IMG/VR virus record: IMGVR_UViG_3300034105_001782
Coordinates: 1-29,321 of that record
DNA: 29,321 bases
Direction: 5' to 3' (one strand)
Origin: a virus
Shown: positions 1 to 7,543 of the stretch, one piece after another
Layout of the letters: every line of letters starts with the position of its first letter
How positions within the stretch are numbered: position 1 is the first letter of the stretch
Notes under the pieces: generated by a model
What the model was told of the DNA's origin: nothing
Database searches by the model: none
Seen by the model: the letters and a program-made list of their open reading frames with translations, nothing else
Position numbers and translations under genes: made by a program

Positions 1-443
1 TCCTAAAACTTGATGCTAAAGATCAAGTCAAACGCCTTAATAGAGTCATTGATAAAGGTACTCTAGAATGGTGGTCTAAGCAACACAAATATCTACAAGA
101 TATTAGTCTGCACCCAAAGCCCGATGACCTAAAAGCTGAAGAAGCTATTCAAAAAGTAAAAGACTATATTAACATGTTTCCAAATCCAGATAATCAAACC
201 ATTTGGATTAGAGGTAACATGGACCAGCCAATGTTTGATAGTTTATCTAAAGCAGTATCTATTGAACCAATTATGAGATATAATAACTATAGAGATCTTA
301 GAACTGCTATTGATATTATGTATGGTTCATCTAATGGATATTGCGAAGTTGCAGATTTTAATAAAGATCTAGTAATCAAACACCATCCAGTCCATGATAT
401 CTGCTATGATGTAATGATGTTGAATAAGGGAAAACATGTCTAA
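1..443 (+). CDS. dexA: DexA-like 3'-5' exonuclease, C-terminal part (left end cut off)
   Basis: The open frame runs in from the left edge, so only about the last 147 residues are seen; the first in-frame ATG (position 174) is internal, because homology-like sequence precedes it. The segment WIRGNMDQPMFDSL, then RYNNYRDLRTAIDI, then HHPVHDICYDVMML fits the second half of a DEDDh-type exonuclease of the phage DexA / Rv2179c group: the RD of RDLRT and the final HxxxxD (H of PVHD, then D of CYDVM) would be the late catalytic positions. In T4, DexA is a DNA exonuclease acting on single-stranded 3' ends. The stop overlaps the polymerase start by 8 bases (ATGTCTAA), suggesting coupled translation. 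The family call rests on motif memory; the N-terminal DxE motif lies outside the window. Confidence 0.7.
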   Translation, partial: LKLDAKDQVKRLNRVIDKGTLEWWSKQHKYLQDISLHPKPDDLKAEEAIQKVKDYINMFPNPDNQTIWIRGNMDQPMFDSLSKAVSIEPIMRYNNYRDLRTAIDIMYGSSNGYCEVADFNKDLVIKHHPVHDICYDVMMLNKGKHV

Positions 444-2940
444 ATTCTATACAAGTGTACTACAAGTATCTAATAACATCTTACTTCGAGGTTATGAAGA
501 TGGCAAACGAATCCATACAAAGGTTGACTTCAAACCTACCTTATTTGTCTCATCCAAGACTCCAACCAAATGGAAGACTCTTACTAATGAATACGTAGGT
601 GAACTACATCCTGGTAGTATAACTGACACTAAAGAGTTTATCAAAAGCTATGGTGAGGTTGAGAATTTCAAAATATACGGAATGCAAGACTTCACTAAAC
701 AGTTTATATCTGAATATTATCCAGGTGAAATCGAATATGACCAATCAGTAATGAATATCACAACTATTGATATTGAAACTACCACTGAGCATGGCTTAAG
801 CATTGATGAAGTTATTAAAGATCCAGTAGAAGAGATTACCCTTATATCAGTAAAAAATAGAAACTCAACTGATATTGTAACCTTTGGTACAAAGCCGTAT
901 GATAAGGTAAATGCTGATGGTCCATATATTAAATGCCAAAGTGAGGCTCATTTACTTCGTGAGTTCATGACTCATTGGACTTTGAATTATCCTGATATTG
1001 TAACAGGTTGGAACACCAATGGATATGACTTTCCATATCTAATCCGTAGAATGGCCAGAATTATAGATGATCAAATCATTAATAAATTATCACCTTGGGG
1101 TCGTGTTCGTGAACGATTGTATAAAGACCAGAATGGTAATGATAAGATCGGTTATAATATTGAAGGCATTGCAATGCTTGATTATAAAGAACTATTTGCT
1201 AAGTTTGGTAAAATCCCTGTAGATGATATGAAACTTGATACAGTTGCCAATACAGTTCTTGGTGAAAAGAAACTTGAAAATCCATATAATTCCTTTAAAG
1301 ACTTTTATACAAAAGATTGGTCATTATTTGTAGACTATAATAGGACCGACGTTAGACTTGTAGATAAATTGGATGAGAAGCTTAAACTTATTCAGATTGC
1401 TGTATCACTTGCATATTATTCAAAGATTAATCTTGACGAAGTATATGGTCCAGTAAATATGTGGGACTCAATCATTTATAATAGACTAAAGAACAAGAAT
1501 ATTGTTATACCACCTAAGAAGAATTCTATTAAAACAGGTAAGTATGAAGGTGCATATGTTCAGATACCGGTAGTTGGCAAACATAAGTACATTGCATCAT
1601 TCGATTTAGCATCTCTATATCCGCATTTGATTATGCAATACAATATTAGTCCTGAGACTCTTACTGATACTAGAATACCTTGTACTGTCGATGAGCTATT
1701 ATCAAAGTCATTTGATAATTCCCATATTAAAGAGCAGAATTTATCTCTAACTGCAAATGGTTGGTGCTATCGTAAAGATGTTCGTGGCTTCTTACCTGAA
1801 ATTATGGAAGAAGTATATGCCGACCGTAGTAATTATAAAAATGAAATGCTTAAGTATGAGCAGTTAATTGAATCTGATAAGTACAATAAAGAATATCAGA
1901 ATGCTCAAAGTTCTTCCAATGCTATGCAATTAGCAGTAAAAGAAGCATTAAACAGTGTGTATGGCGCAATAGGTAATTCATGGTTCAGGTATTATGACTT
2001 AAGAATGGCAGAAAGTATTACTCTATCGGGTCAGTTATCTAATCGATGGAATGCTAATATGTTGGATGAGTATTTTAACAAAGCAAATAAAACAGAAGAT
2101 ATCCAATATGTTATTGCTGGTGATACCGATTCTAATTATCTAACCTTAGAAGCAGTTGTAGAATCTGTATGTAAAGATAAATCTGTCGATCAAAAGATAG
2201 TATTCATGGATTCATTTTGTGCTAAAATAGTTGAACCATTGATTGATCGTTCATATATAAAACTTGCCGACTATATGAATGCATATGAACAGAAAATGAA
2301 AATGAAACGTGAAGTACTAGCTGATGTTGGTGTATTTGTAGCCAAGAAAAGATACTTTCTTCGAGTACATAATTCTGAAGGTGTTCAATATGCTGAACCT
2401 AAACTAAAAGTAACTGGCCTAGAGTTGGTTAAGTCTTCTACACCTCAGGTATGTAGGAAAAAACTAAAAGACTCATTGAATATTATATTAGATGGTGATC
2501 AAGATCAAATCAATAAGTATGTGAATGACTTTAAAATTGAGTTCGAATCTCTTGAAACTACTAGTATAGGCAGACCATCTGGTATTAATGGTCTTAAGAA
2601 GTTCAGTGATAAGACTAATGTGTGTATCAAAGGTACTCCTATGCATGTACGTGGAGCTCTTTGGTATAACCATCTGATAGACAAATACAAACTATCCAAG
2701 ACTTATGAAAAAATCCTTGATAGTGATAAGGTTAAGGTAGTGTTCTTGAGAACTCCTAATCCTATTAATCAGAATGTAATATCCATTAAAGATAAGATAC
2801 CCGAAGAATTTGGATTACAAAAGTATATTGATTATGATACCCAATTTGAAAAGGTATTCGTTGATCCTCTTCAAATCATGCTTGAACCAATTGGTTGGAA
2901 ATTAAATAACTCGGCAAACCTAGAGGATTTCTTTGGATGA
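436..2940 (+). CDS. 43: DNA polymerase, family B (T4 gp43-like)
   Basis: This 834-residue protein is the replicative polymerase with proofreading exonuclease. Visible motifs in order: Exo I DIET (112-115), Exo II GWNTNGYDFPYL (191-202), Exo III YNRTDVRLV (301-309), Pol motif A DLASLYP (390-396), motif B KEALNSVYG (502-510), motif C GDTDS (562-566) and KKRY (637-640). All catalytic acids are present, so both activities should be intact. The length is slightly below T4 gp43 (898). The C-terminus NLEDFFG resembles the sliding-clamp-binding tail known for T4/RB69 gp43, and near-copies end two other proteins in this window (stops at 14631 and 15668). The gene overlaps the upstream exonuclease by 8 bases and the next gene by 4 (ATGA). 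Confidence 0.97.
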   Translation: MSKFYTSVLQVSNNILLRGYEDGKRIHTKVDFKPTLFVSSKTPTKWKTLTNEYVGELHPGSITDTKEFIKSYGEVENFKIYGMQDFTKQFISEYYPGEIEYDQSVMNITTIDIETTTEHGLSIDEVIKDPVEEITLISVKNRNSTDIVTFGTKPYDKVNADGPYIKCQSEAHLLREFMTHWTLNYPDIVTGWNTNGYDFPYLIRRMARIIDDQIINKLSPWGRVRERLYKDQNGNDKIGYNIEGIAMLDYKELFAKFGKIPVDDMKLDTVANTVLGEKKLENPYNSFKDFYTKDWSLFVDYNRTDVRLVDKLDEKLKLIQIAVSLAYYSKINLDEVYGPVNMWDSIIYNRLKNKNIVIPPKKNSIKTGKYEGAYVQIPVVGKHKYIASFDLASLYPHLIMQYNISPETLTDTRIPCTVDELLSKSFDNSHIKEQNLSLTANGWCYRKDVRGFLPEIMEEVYADRSNYKNEMLKYEQLIESDKYNKEYQNAQSSSNAMQLAVKEALNSVYGAIGNSWFRYYDLRMAESITLSGQLSNRWNANMLDEYFNKANKTEDIQYVIAGDTDSNYLTLEAVVESVCKDKSVDQKIVFMDSFCAKIVEPLIDRSYIKLADYMNAYEQKMKMKREVLADVGVFVAKKRYFLRVHNSEGVQYAEPKLKVTGLELVKSSTPQVCRKKLKDSLNIILDGDQDQINKYVNDFKIEFESLETTSIGRPSGINGLKKFSDKTNVCIKGTPMHVRGALWYNHLIDKYKLSKTYEKILDSDKVKVVFLRTPNPINQNVISIKDKIPEEFGLQKYIDYDTQFEKVFVDPLQIMLEPIGWKLNNSANLEDFFG

Positions 2941-3506
2941 AAAATATTTCAGATTATGTAATGATAGTGGATGATTGTATTAGTAAAGATACATGCGAAA
3001 GTTTAATTGATAAATTTGATAAAGCAGATGATTTAGTGGTTAGAGATAGATCTTGGGATCAAGATTATAAATCATTTAAAGAATTAAATTTAACAACACA
3101 TCCAGAATTTAAAGATGAACAAACTTTATTTTATGATGTTAGTAAACAACTATATACGTTCTATGAGAAAAAATGTGGTATAAATTTCTTTCCAAAAGAA
3201 TATGGATTTGAAGATGTAAGAATGAAACGATATAATAATGATGATAAAGATCAATTTGGTTGGCACACAGATGTTGGTGATTATGCTTCTGCTAGAAGAT
3301 ATTTAGTTATGTTTTATTATTTAAATGATGTTGAAGAAGGAGGAGAAACTGCTTTTGATGATAAAGTTTCAGAATATTATCTTAAAGTAAAATCTAAACA
3401 AGGTAGAATAGTAATGTTCCCTCCTATGTGGATGTATCCTCACAAAGGATTAAAACCTATCAGTAACCCAAAATATATTATTAGTACTTATATGCATTAT
3501 TTATAG
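2937..3506 (+). CDS. 2OG-Fe(II) dioxygenase, prolyl-4-hydroxylase-like
   Basis: A 189-residue protein with a double-stranded beta-helix signature: WHTD gives H110 and D112, PHKG gives H169, and K179 lies ten residues later, the His-to-Lys spacing of prolyl 4-hydroxylases, where the Lys binds 2-oxoglutarate. EEGGETAF before the distal His is also typical of the family. The reaction would be Fe(II)- and 2-oxoglutarate-dependent hydroxylation; the substrate (protein, nucleotide or metabolite) is unknown. Such genes are common in marine T4-like phages. It overlaps the polymerase stop by 4 bases, so it is probably co-translated. Codons look more AT-rich than in the polymerase, consistent with a separately acquired gene. 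A role in DNA base oxidation is possible but less likely than a P4H-type role, given the P4H-like spacing. Confidence 0.85.
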   Translation: MKNISDYVMIVDDCISKDTCESLIDKFDKADDLVVRDRSWDQDYKSFKELNLTTHPEFKDEQTLFYDVSKQLYTFYEKKCGINFFPKEYGFEDVRMKRYNNDDKDQFGWHTDVGDYASARRYLVMFYYLNDVEEGGETAFDDKVSEYYLKVKSKQGRIVMFPPMWMYPHKGLKPISNPKYIISTYMHYL

Positions 3507-3535
3507 TTTACAAATTGTAACTTGTATATTAAAAT
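3507..3535 (+). promoter_or_regulatory. Probable sigma70-type promoter for uvsX
   Basis: TTTACA (3507-3512), 17 bases, then TAAAAT (3530-3535), 31 bases before the uvsX ATG. The -35 box lies in a short palindrome, TTACAA-A-TTGTAA (3508-3520), which could be an operator. The -10 box matches consensus at 5 of 6 positions; there is no extended -10. Confidence 0.4.
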
Positions 3536-3565
3536 AGTAAGATAAATTAACAAATGAGGTAATTA

Positions 3566-4654
3566 ATGAGTGCATTATTAGAACGAATTAAAAAGAACAG
3601 TACGATTAAAGATTCTTCGATATTATCATCTTCAAAGTTCTTTACTAAGAAAGATATGGTAACAACTCCAATCCCTGCTCTTAATATTGCCCTATCAGGT
3701 AGAATTGACGGTGGATTAACTCCCGGTCTTACATTATTCTGTGGACCAAGCAAGCATTTCAAATCATTATTCTCTTTGATCCTTGCTAAGTCATATATGG
3801 ATAAGTATCCAGAATCTGTATTGATATTCTATGATTGTGAGTTTGGTACTCCAGAATCGTATTTTGATTCTCTGGGTATTGATAAAGAACGTGTAGTACA
3901 TACACCTATCATGAATATGGAAGAGTTCAAATTTGATATAATGCATCAGTTGCAAGAAATCAAACGGGGTGATAAGGTTATCTTTGTTATTGATTCTCTT
4001 GGTAATATGTCATCAAAGAAAGAAATGGAAGATGCTATTGAAGGTAAGTCAACTCAAGATATGACTCGTGCTCGCCAGATGAAGTCTATCTTTAGAATGA
4101 TTACTCCATATCTAGTTAAGTATGATATCCCTATGGTAGCAGTGAATCATATCTATATGACACAAGAGATGTTTAGTAAGCCAGTAGTATCAGGTGGATC
4201 AGGTATATACCTTTCGGCTGATAACATCTTTATACTTGGTCGTCAACAAGAAAAAGATGGAACTGAATTGGCAGGTTATAACTTCATTATTAATGTAGAG
4301 AAGTCTAGACATTCACGTGAAAAATCAAAGATACCTGTTACTGTTAAGTTTGAAGGTGGTATTAGCAAATGGTCAGGCTTATTAGAAATGGCTTTAGAAT
4401 CAGGTCATGTAATTAAACCAAGTAATGGTTGGTATTCAAAAGTTAACACTGAAACAGGCGAAGTAGAAGATAAAAAGTACAGAATAAAAGATACTGATAC
4501 TAAAGACTTTTGGTTACCTATTATATCAAGTACCAGTTTCCAAGAATGGATTAAAAAGAATTATCAAGTTTCAAATGGTGCTATTATATCAGATGAATCT
4601 ATTGAAGAAGAATTGGCATTAATTGAAGATGATTTAGGAGAAGATAGTGAGTGA
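3566..4654 (+). CDS. uvsX: UvsX, RecA-like recombinase
   Basis: A 362-residue RecA-fold ATPase that would form presynaptic filaments on single-stranded DNA and drive strand exchange for recombination-dependent replication. Walker A is GPSKHFKS (60-67), close to the T4 UvsX form, and Walker B is VIFVID (138-143). A YDCEFG segment (89-94) and a strongly acidic C-terminal tail (EEELALIEDDLGEDSE) also match UvsX. The start is set by GAGG eight bases upstream. It is followed with overlap by a gp40-like gene and then gp41, the same uvsX-40-41 order as T4, which independently supports all three calls. Confidence 0.95.
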   Translation: MSALLERIKKNSTIKDSSILSSSKFFTKKDMVTTPIPALNIALSGRIDGGLTPGLTLFCGPSKHFKSLFSLILAKSYMDKYPESVLIFYDCEFGTPESYFDSLGIDKERVVHTPIMNMEEFKFDIMHQLQEIKRGDKVIFVIDSLGNMSSKKEMEDAIEGKSTQDMTRARQMKSIFRMITPYLVKYDIPMVAVNHIYMTQEMFSKPVVSGGSGIYLSADNIFILGRQQEKDGTELAGYNFIINVEKSRHSREKSKIPVTVKFEGGISKWSGLLEMALESGHVIKPSNGWYSKVNTETGEVEDKKYRIKDTDTKDFWLPIISSTSFQEWIKKNYQVSNGAIISDESIEEELALIEDDLGEDSE

Positions 4655-4997
4655 TGATTTTAAGTTTTTAGTTGGACATAAAATAGTAGAAAACCATAGT
4701 GAAAAAGGTCTTTCTGCAATTAAGTTGACAGATGCTCCTTATGAAGGTATAATTTTTAGTTATGGTAAAGTTGAATTTCCTGAAGATGCTTTAGAAGGAG
4801 AAAATTGTCCAATAAAATTTGATTATGAGGTTTACAATAATGCTGGAATAGAATATAATGTAGATGAGTTCGAAAAATATATTGGAGATTTTCTTATAGA
4901 GTTAATCGTGTACCAATTATCTAAAAATGGCATTGTATATACAGGCGGAATTGATGACGATAACACAGACTATATTGAGCAACTTGATCCACAATGA
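4647..4997 (+). CDS. 40: gp40-like protein (head vertex assembly chaperone)
   Basis: A 116-residue protein starting at GTG with GGAG six bases upstream; the start overlaps the uvsX stop by 8 bases. It lies exactly between uvsX and gp41, where T4 carries gene 40, whose product helps head vertex (gp20 portal) assembly at the membrane. The size fits (T4 gp40 is about 114 residues), and the stretch GLSAIKLTDAPYEGIIFSYG looks like the conserved core. There is no signal peptide or membrane segment. Its 3' end overlaps the chosen start of the helicase gene by 44 bases. The assignment depends mainly on position and size, with moderate sequence resemblance from memory. Confidence 0.65.
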   Translation: MSDDFKFLVGHKIVENHSEKGLSAIKLTDAPYEGIIFSYGKVEFPEDALEGENCPIKFDYEVYNNAGIEYNVDEFEKYIGDFLIELIVYQLSKNGIVYTGGIDDDNTDYIEQLDPQ

Positions 4998-5583
4998 AAC
5001 ATACTCAAGGAAAGTAATTCCATTTATTAAACTTGAGTATTTTACTGATCATTATGAAAAAGTAATTTCACAAGAAATTATTAACTTTTTTGATCAATAT
5101 AATTCAACAATAACTCTTGATATATTAGCAATTCAGATCAGTAACAGGTCTGAATTGCGTGAAAACCAACTACAGGATATTGAAAAATATATCAATGAGT
5201 TAACTTTTAAAACTGATAATGAACAATGGCTTTATGATAATACTGAAAAATTCTGTAAGAATCGAGCAGTCATTAATGCAATCATTGATGCTTATGATAT
5301 TGTAGAAGGTAAAAATAAGGATAAAACTGAAGATGCTATACCAAGTCTTTTATCAGATGCTTTGGCAGTAAGTTTTGATTCTTCTGTAGGTCATGATTAT
5401 CTCGAAGATTATCAAGAACGATATGATTTCTATCATAGAGTAGAAGAAAAGATTCCATTTGATCTTGACATCTTCAATAAGATTACAAAGGGTGGATTAT
5501 CTAAAAAGACTTTGAATATATGCATGGCAGGATGTGTGCACCCTGAAACTTTAATCAGGGTGCGGTATAGGAAATTAGTCTAA
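4954..5583 (+). CDS. 41: gp41 replicative helicase, N-terminal part fused to a 16-residue N-intein
   Basis: A DnaB-family helicase N-terminal half: 193 extein residues followed by a tiny N-intein. The start at 4954 gives MTITQTILSNLIHNETYSRKV, which lines up with the T4 gp41 N-terminus; the upstream ATG at 4927 would add nine unrelated residues. Later segments (SFDSSVGHDYLEDY, IPFDLDIFNKITKGG, LNICMAG) match gp41 up to the middle of Walker A. There the frame changes character: Cys1 at 5533 begins CVHPETLIRVRYRKLV and stops. The rest of Walker A (TGVGKS) lies more than 1.1 kb downstream, behind a C-intein. The product is inactive as a helicase until trans-splicing joins it to the second half. 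The stop overlaps the convergent HNH gene by 9 bases. Confidence 0.92.
   Translation: MTITQTILSNLIHNETYSRKVIPFIKLEYFTDHYEKVISQEIINFFDQYNSTITLDILAIQISNRSELRENQLQDIEKYINELTFKTDNEQWLYDNTEKFCKNRAVINAIIDAYDIVEGKNKDKTEDAIPSLLSDALAVSFDSSVGHDYLEDYQERYDFYHRVEEKIPFDLDIFNKITKGGLSKKTLNICMAGCVHPETLIRVRYRKLV
5533..5580 (+). other. Atypical N-intein coding segment (16 residues)
   Basis: The codons after MAG read CVHPETLIRVRYRKLV then TAA. Cys1 with CxxPETLI is a standard intein block A. Nothing else of the N-terminal half of an intein is present, so the split falls right after block A, as in the atypically split VidaL and AceL-TerL inteins, not at the usual endonuclease position about 100 residues in. Confidence 0.88.
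5538..5563. repeat. 9-bp perfect inverted repeat inside the N-intein
   Basis: GCACCCTGA (5538-5546), an 8-base spacer, then TCAGGGTGC (5555-5563). It is GC-rich against the surrounding AT-rich DNA and sits just before two convergent overlapping stop codons. No T-run follows on either strand, so it is not a standard intrinsic terminator. It may protect an mRNA 3' end or be a protein-binding site. Confidence 0.7.
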
Positions 5584-6201
5584 GGTGAATCCTAATCTAT
5601 AACCTTTGGATAAGTATTCTTCTAGAAATTCAGGTTTTATTCTAGTTCTGTGTTTGCCATTGGTTATACATTTCATTCCTATTAAAGATTTGCCACCCAT
5701 AATAGCTCTTTCTATTTGTCCTTCTTTAGTTGCCCAATATGACCAAGGATTATTTGGAGATATTATAGAAGCTTTACCACCTAAACTAGCATGATATGAC
5801 AGAAGCTTTGGATCAAATATACCTACTTGATTTAGCATTTGAGTATGTATTCCTTTTAATCGCCATTCTTGTTTTTGATCTGGAGAAAATTTATCTGAAA
5901 AATACCCTATTTTATTTTCAAAACACCATTTACCCGTAATTTGACGTTGTTCTGAGGATAACTTAGCACCAAGCATATGCATAGATCTTAAATCATTAGG
6001 GTCTTTATTTATTTTCCAAAGTAGATAATGGGCAATAATATGTTCACGTACAGTAAAATATGTTAAATTAGATTCATCATCTGAACCACCTGAATGCACT
6101 GGTGTTATATGATGTCTATGTAAACCTGATTTAGGTTTATAGAATTCTTTATTAGATTTTCTAGATTCACACAGGTTGGTATATATGTTAATAAATAACA
6201 T
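5575..6201 (-). CDS. HNH homing endonuclease between the split-intein halves
   Basis: The only convincing minus-strand gene in the window: 208 residues, with AGGAG nine bases before the ATG (6211-6215 on the minus strand). The HNH core is HRHHITPVHSGG (28-39), N45, and REHIIAHYL (53-61). The C-terminal part (WATKEGQIERAIMGGK, ITNGKHRTRIKPEFL, YLSKGYRLGF) resembles the repeated DNA-binding modules of free-standing phage HNH enzymes. It would cut alleles lacking the insert and so spread the split-intein arrangement. The second HNH protein (12397) shares the same HNH layout, including REHYIAHWLL, so the two are distant relatives. The open frame is intact. The cleavage site is not known; the uninterrupted Walker A codons are the obvious candidate. 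Confidence 0.88.
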   Translation of the reverse strand: MLFINIYTNLCESRKSNKEFYKPKSGLHRHHITPVHSGGSDDESNLTYFTVREHIIAHYLLWKINKDPNDLRSMHMLGAKLSSEQRQITGKWCFENKIGYFSDKFSPDQKQEWRLKGIHTQMLNQVGIFDPKLLSYHASLGGKASIISPNNPWSYWATKEGQIERAIMGGKSLIGMKCITNGKHRTRIKPEFLEEYLSKGYRLGFTLD

Positions 6202-6229
6202 TGCTGATATCTCCTATTAAGATGTTAGA

Positions 6230-6266
6230 GCCAATGGATGTTTCAGCATCGCGATTGGCATTTTTT
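6230..6266 (+). terminator. Possible intrinsic terminator before the C-intein gene
   Basis: GCCAAT (6230-6235) pairs with ATTGGC (6254-6259); an inner GATG/CATC stem (6237-6240, 6247-6250) closes a 6-base loop; six T follow at 6261-6266. It faces rightward, so it would stop transcripts coming through the antisense of the HNH gene before the next promoter. The asymmetric internal loop weakens it. Confidence 0.45.
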
Positions 6267-6269
6267 ATG

Positions 6270-6298
6270 TTTACAATATACACTTTTTAGTGTATAAT
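6270..6298 (+). promoter_or_regulatory. Promoter with overlapping 8-bp palindrome, upstream of the second gp41 half
   Basis: TTTACA (6270-6275), 17 bases, TATAAT (6293-6298), 35 bases before the ATG. A perfect inverted repeat TATACACT-TTTT-AGTGTATA (6277-6296) covers the spacer and most of the -10, a good place for a repressor operator. It would give the second helicase fragment its own transcript. Confidence 0.6.
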
Positions 6299-6333
6299 CT
6301 ATTTATACAAAAATAACTTTCAGTAGGTGAAAA

Positions 6334-6705
6334 ATGTGGATAAATGATGAAATAAGTATAAAAAACATAGATAAACTTTTAAAAGAGGGTTATGAAATAG
6401 AAGTTGATTCTCCTGATGGTTATGTTCCAGTAAATTTTTATGTTGACAAAGGTATGTGGGAAGAATATGTTCTTCAATTAGATAATGGAACTATTGTTAG
6501 AATTAATGAAAATCATTTATTTGAAACTAGTTTTGGTTGGGAATATGCTAAAGATCTAGTACATATGTCTGAAGTACATTATTTAACTAATAATGGTTTT
6601 GTTAAAGGAAAAGTTCATAAAACTGGCCAAATAATCCCAATCGTTGATATTAATGTAGAACATGACAATCACCGGTACTATACCAATGGAGTATCGTCAC
6701 ATAAC
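6334..6705 (+). other. C-intein coding segment (124 residues)
   Basis: Block B-like DNGTIVRINENHLF lies around residues 50-63. Block F VDINVEHDNHRYYTNGV and block G SSHN follow, with penultimate His123 and terminal Asn124. The +1 extein residue is Thr (ACA, 6706-6708), an allowed nucleophile. There is no endonuclease domain. The 16 + 124 partition adds up to a mini-intein. Confidence 0.9.
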
Positions 6706-7506
6706 ACAGGTGTAGGCAAATCTATGTTCATGTGTCATGTTGCTGCTTCCAGTCTTCTACAAAATAAGAATGTTTTGTATATTACCATGGAAATGGCTGA
6801 AGAACGTATTGCAGAACGTATAGATGCTAATCTTCTTAATATGAATATGAATGAGATGGCTACAATAGATTTGCCTACATATAATAATCGTATTAATAAA
6901 TTGATTAAGAAGACTTCCGGTAAACTTATAGTTAAACAATATCCAACTTCAACTGCCCATTCAGGTCATTTTAAGGCTTTATTAGAAGAATTGAAGATCA
7001 AACGTAACTTCAAACCTGATATGATAATTATCGATTATTTAAATATCTGTTGCTCTTCACGTATTAAAAATGGTTCAGGTGTTAATTCATACACTTATGT
7101 TAAATCGATAGCTGAAGAACTTAGAGGTCTTGCAGTTGAATATGATGTACCATTATTAAGTGCAACCCAAACAACACGAGGTGGTTTTGGTAATACAGAC
7201 GTAGAATTAACCGATACTTCAGAATCTTTTGGTTTGCCTGCTACAGCAGATATGATGTTTGCTTTAATTGCTACAGAAGAACTTGAAAACTTAAACCAAA
7301 TCATGGTTAAGCAACTTAAGAATCGGTATGCAGATCCTGGTTATTATAAACGATTTGTTATAGGAGTTGATAGATCTAGAATGAAACTATATGATGTTGA
7401 AGAATCTGCTCAAAAGGATATTTCTGAGAGTGGCCAACCGGCAACTCAGTTCTTGACAGAGAGAAATAAAAAGTCACAAATTGAAACAAAAGGTTTTACT
7501 TTCTAG
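6334..7506 (+). CDS. 41: C-intein (124 residues) fused to the C-terminal part of gp41 helicase
   Basis: Residues 1-124 are a C-intein ending in SSHN; residues 125-390 are the RecA-like motor of gp41, beginning TGVGKS, which completes the Walker A begun in the gene ending at 5583. The motor has LYITMEMAEERIAERIDANLL, Walker B MIIIDYLNIC, the SATQTTRGGF motif, and a late LKNRYADPGYYKRF segment with the arginine region, all as in T4 gp41. Joined exteins give about 459 residues against 475 in T4. Splicing should ligate ...MAG to TGVGKS..., so ATP hydrolysis and DNA unwinding depend on it. The start has a weak GTAGGTG upstream and its own promoter. This is not a pseudogene: both halves are open, conserved and carry intein ends. 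Confidence 0.93.
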   Translation: MWINDEISIKNIDKLLKEGYEIEVDSPDGYVPVNFYVDKGMWEEYVLQLDNGTIVRINENHLFETSFGWEYAKDLVHMSEVHYLTNNGFVKGKVHKTGQIIPIVDINVEHDNHRYYTNGVSSHNTGVGKSMFMCHVAASSLLQNKNVLYITMEMAEERIAERIDANLLNMNMNEMATIDLPTYNNRINKLIKKTSGKLIVKQYPTSTAHSGHFKALLEELKIKRNFKPDMIIIDYLNICCSSRIKNGSGVNSYTYVKSIAEELRGLAVEYDVPLLSATQTTRGGFGNTDVELTDTSESFGLPATADMMFALIATEELENLNQIMVKQLKNRYADPGYYKRFVIGVDRSRMKLYDVEESAQKDISESGQPATQFLTERNKKSQIETKGFTF

Positions 7507-7522
7507 GAAAATGTGATATAAT
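7495..7522 (+). promoter_or_regulatory. Extended -10 promoter for the MazG-like gene
   Basis: TTTACT (7495-7500), 16 bases, then TGA-TATAAT (TATAAT at 7517-7522) followed by AGAT. The -35 lies in the last codons of the helicase gene. It shares spacing and the TATAATAGAT core with the boxes at 8917 and 10523. Confidence 0.65.
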
Positions 7523-7543
7523 AGATTTTTAATTGGAGATAAT

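Noticed and set aside
4927-4953. Upstream ATG for the gp41 N-half
   Set aside because: It adds nine residues (MALYIQAEL) with no counterpart in T4 gp41; the 4954 start gives an N-terminus that aligns.
5538-5563. Bidirectional intrinsic terminator at the N-intein hairpin
   Set aside because: There is no T-run after the stem on either strand.
5606-5794. 62-residue + frame inside the HNH gene
   Set aside because: Antisense to the conserved C-terminal repeats of the HNH protein, and no ribosome site.
6240-6290. Late promoter for the minus-strand HNH gene (CATAAAAA)
   Set aside because: Two mismatches to TATAAATA, and only a short 6-bp stem around its start; not comparable with the second HNH gene.
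5575-6333. Reading the broken gp41 as a frameshifted pseudogene
   Set aside because: Both halves are open, keep all helicase motifs and carry matching intein ends (Cys1; His-Asn followed by Thr), so a split intein explains the break better.
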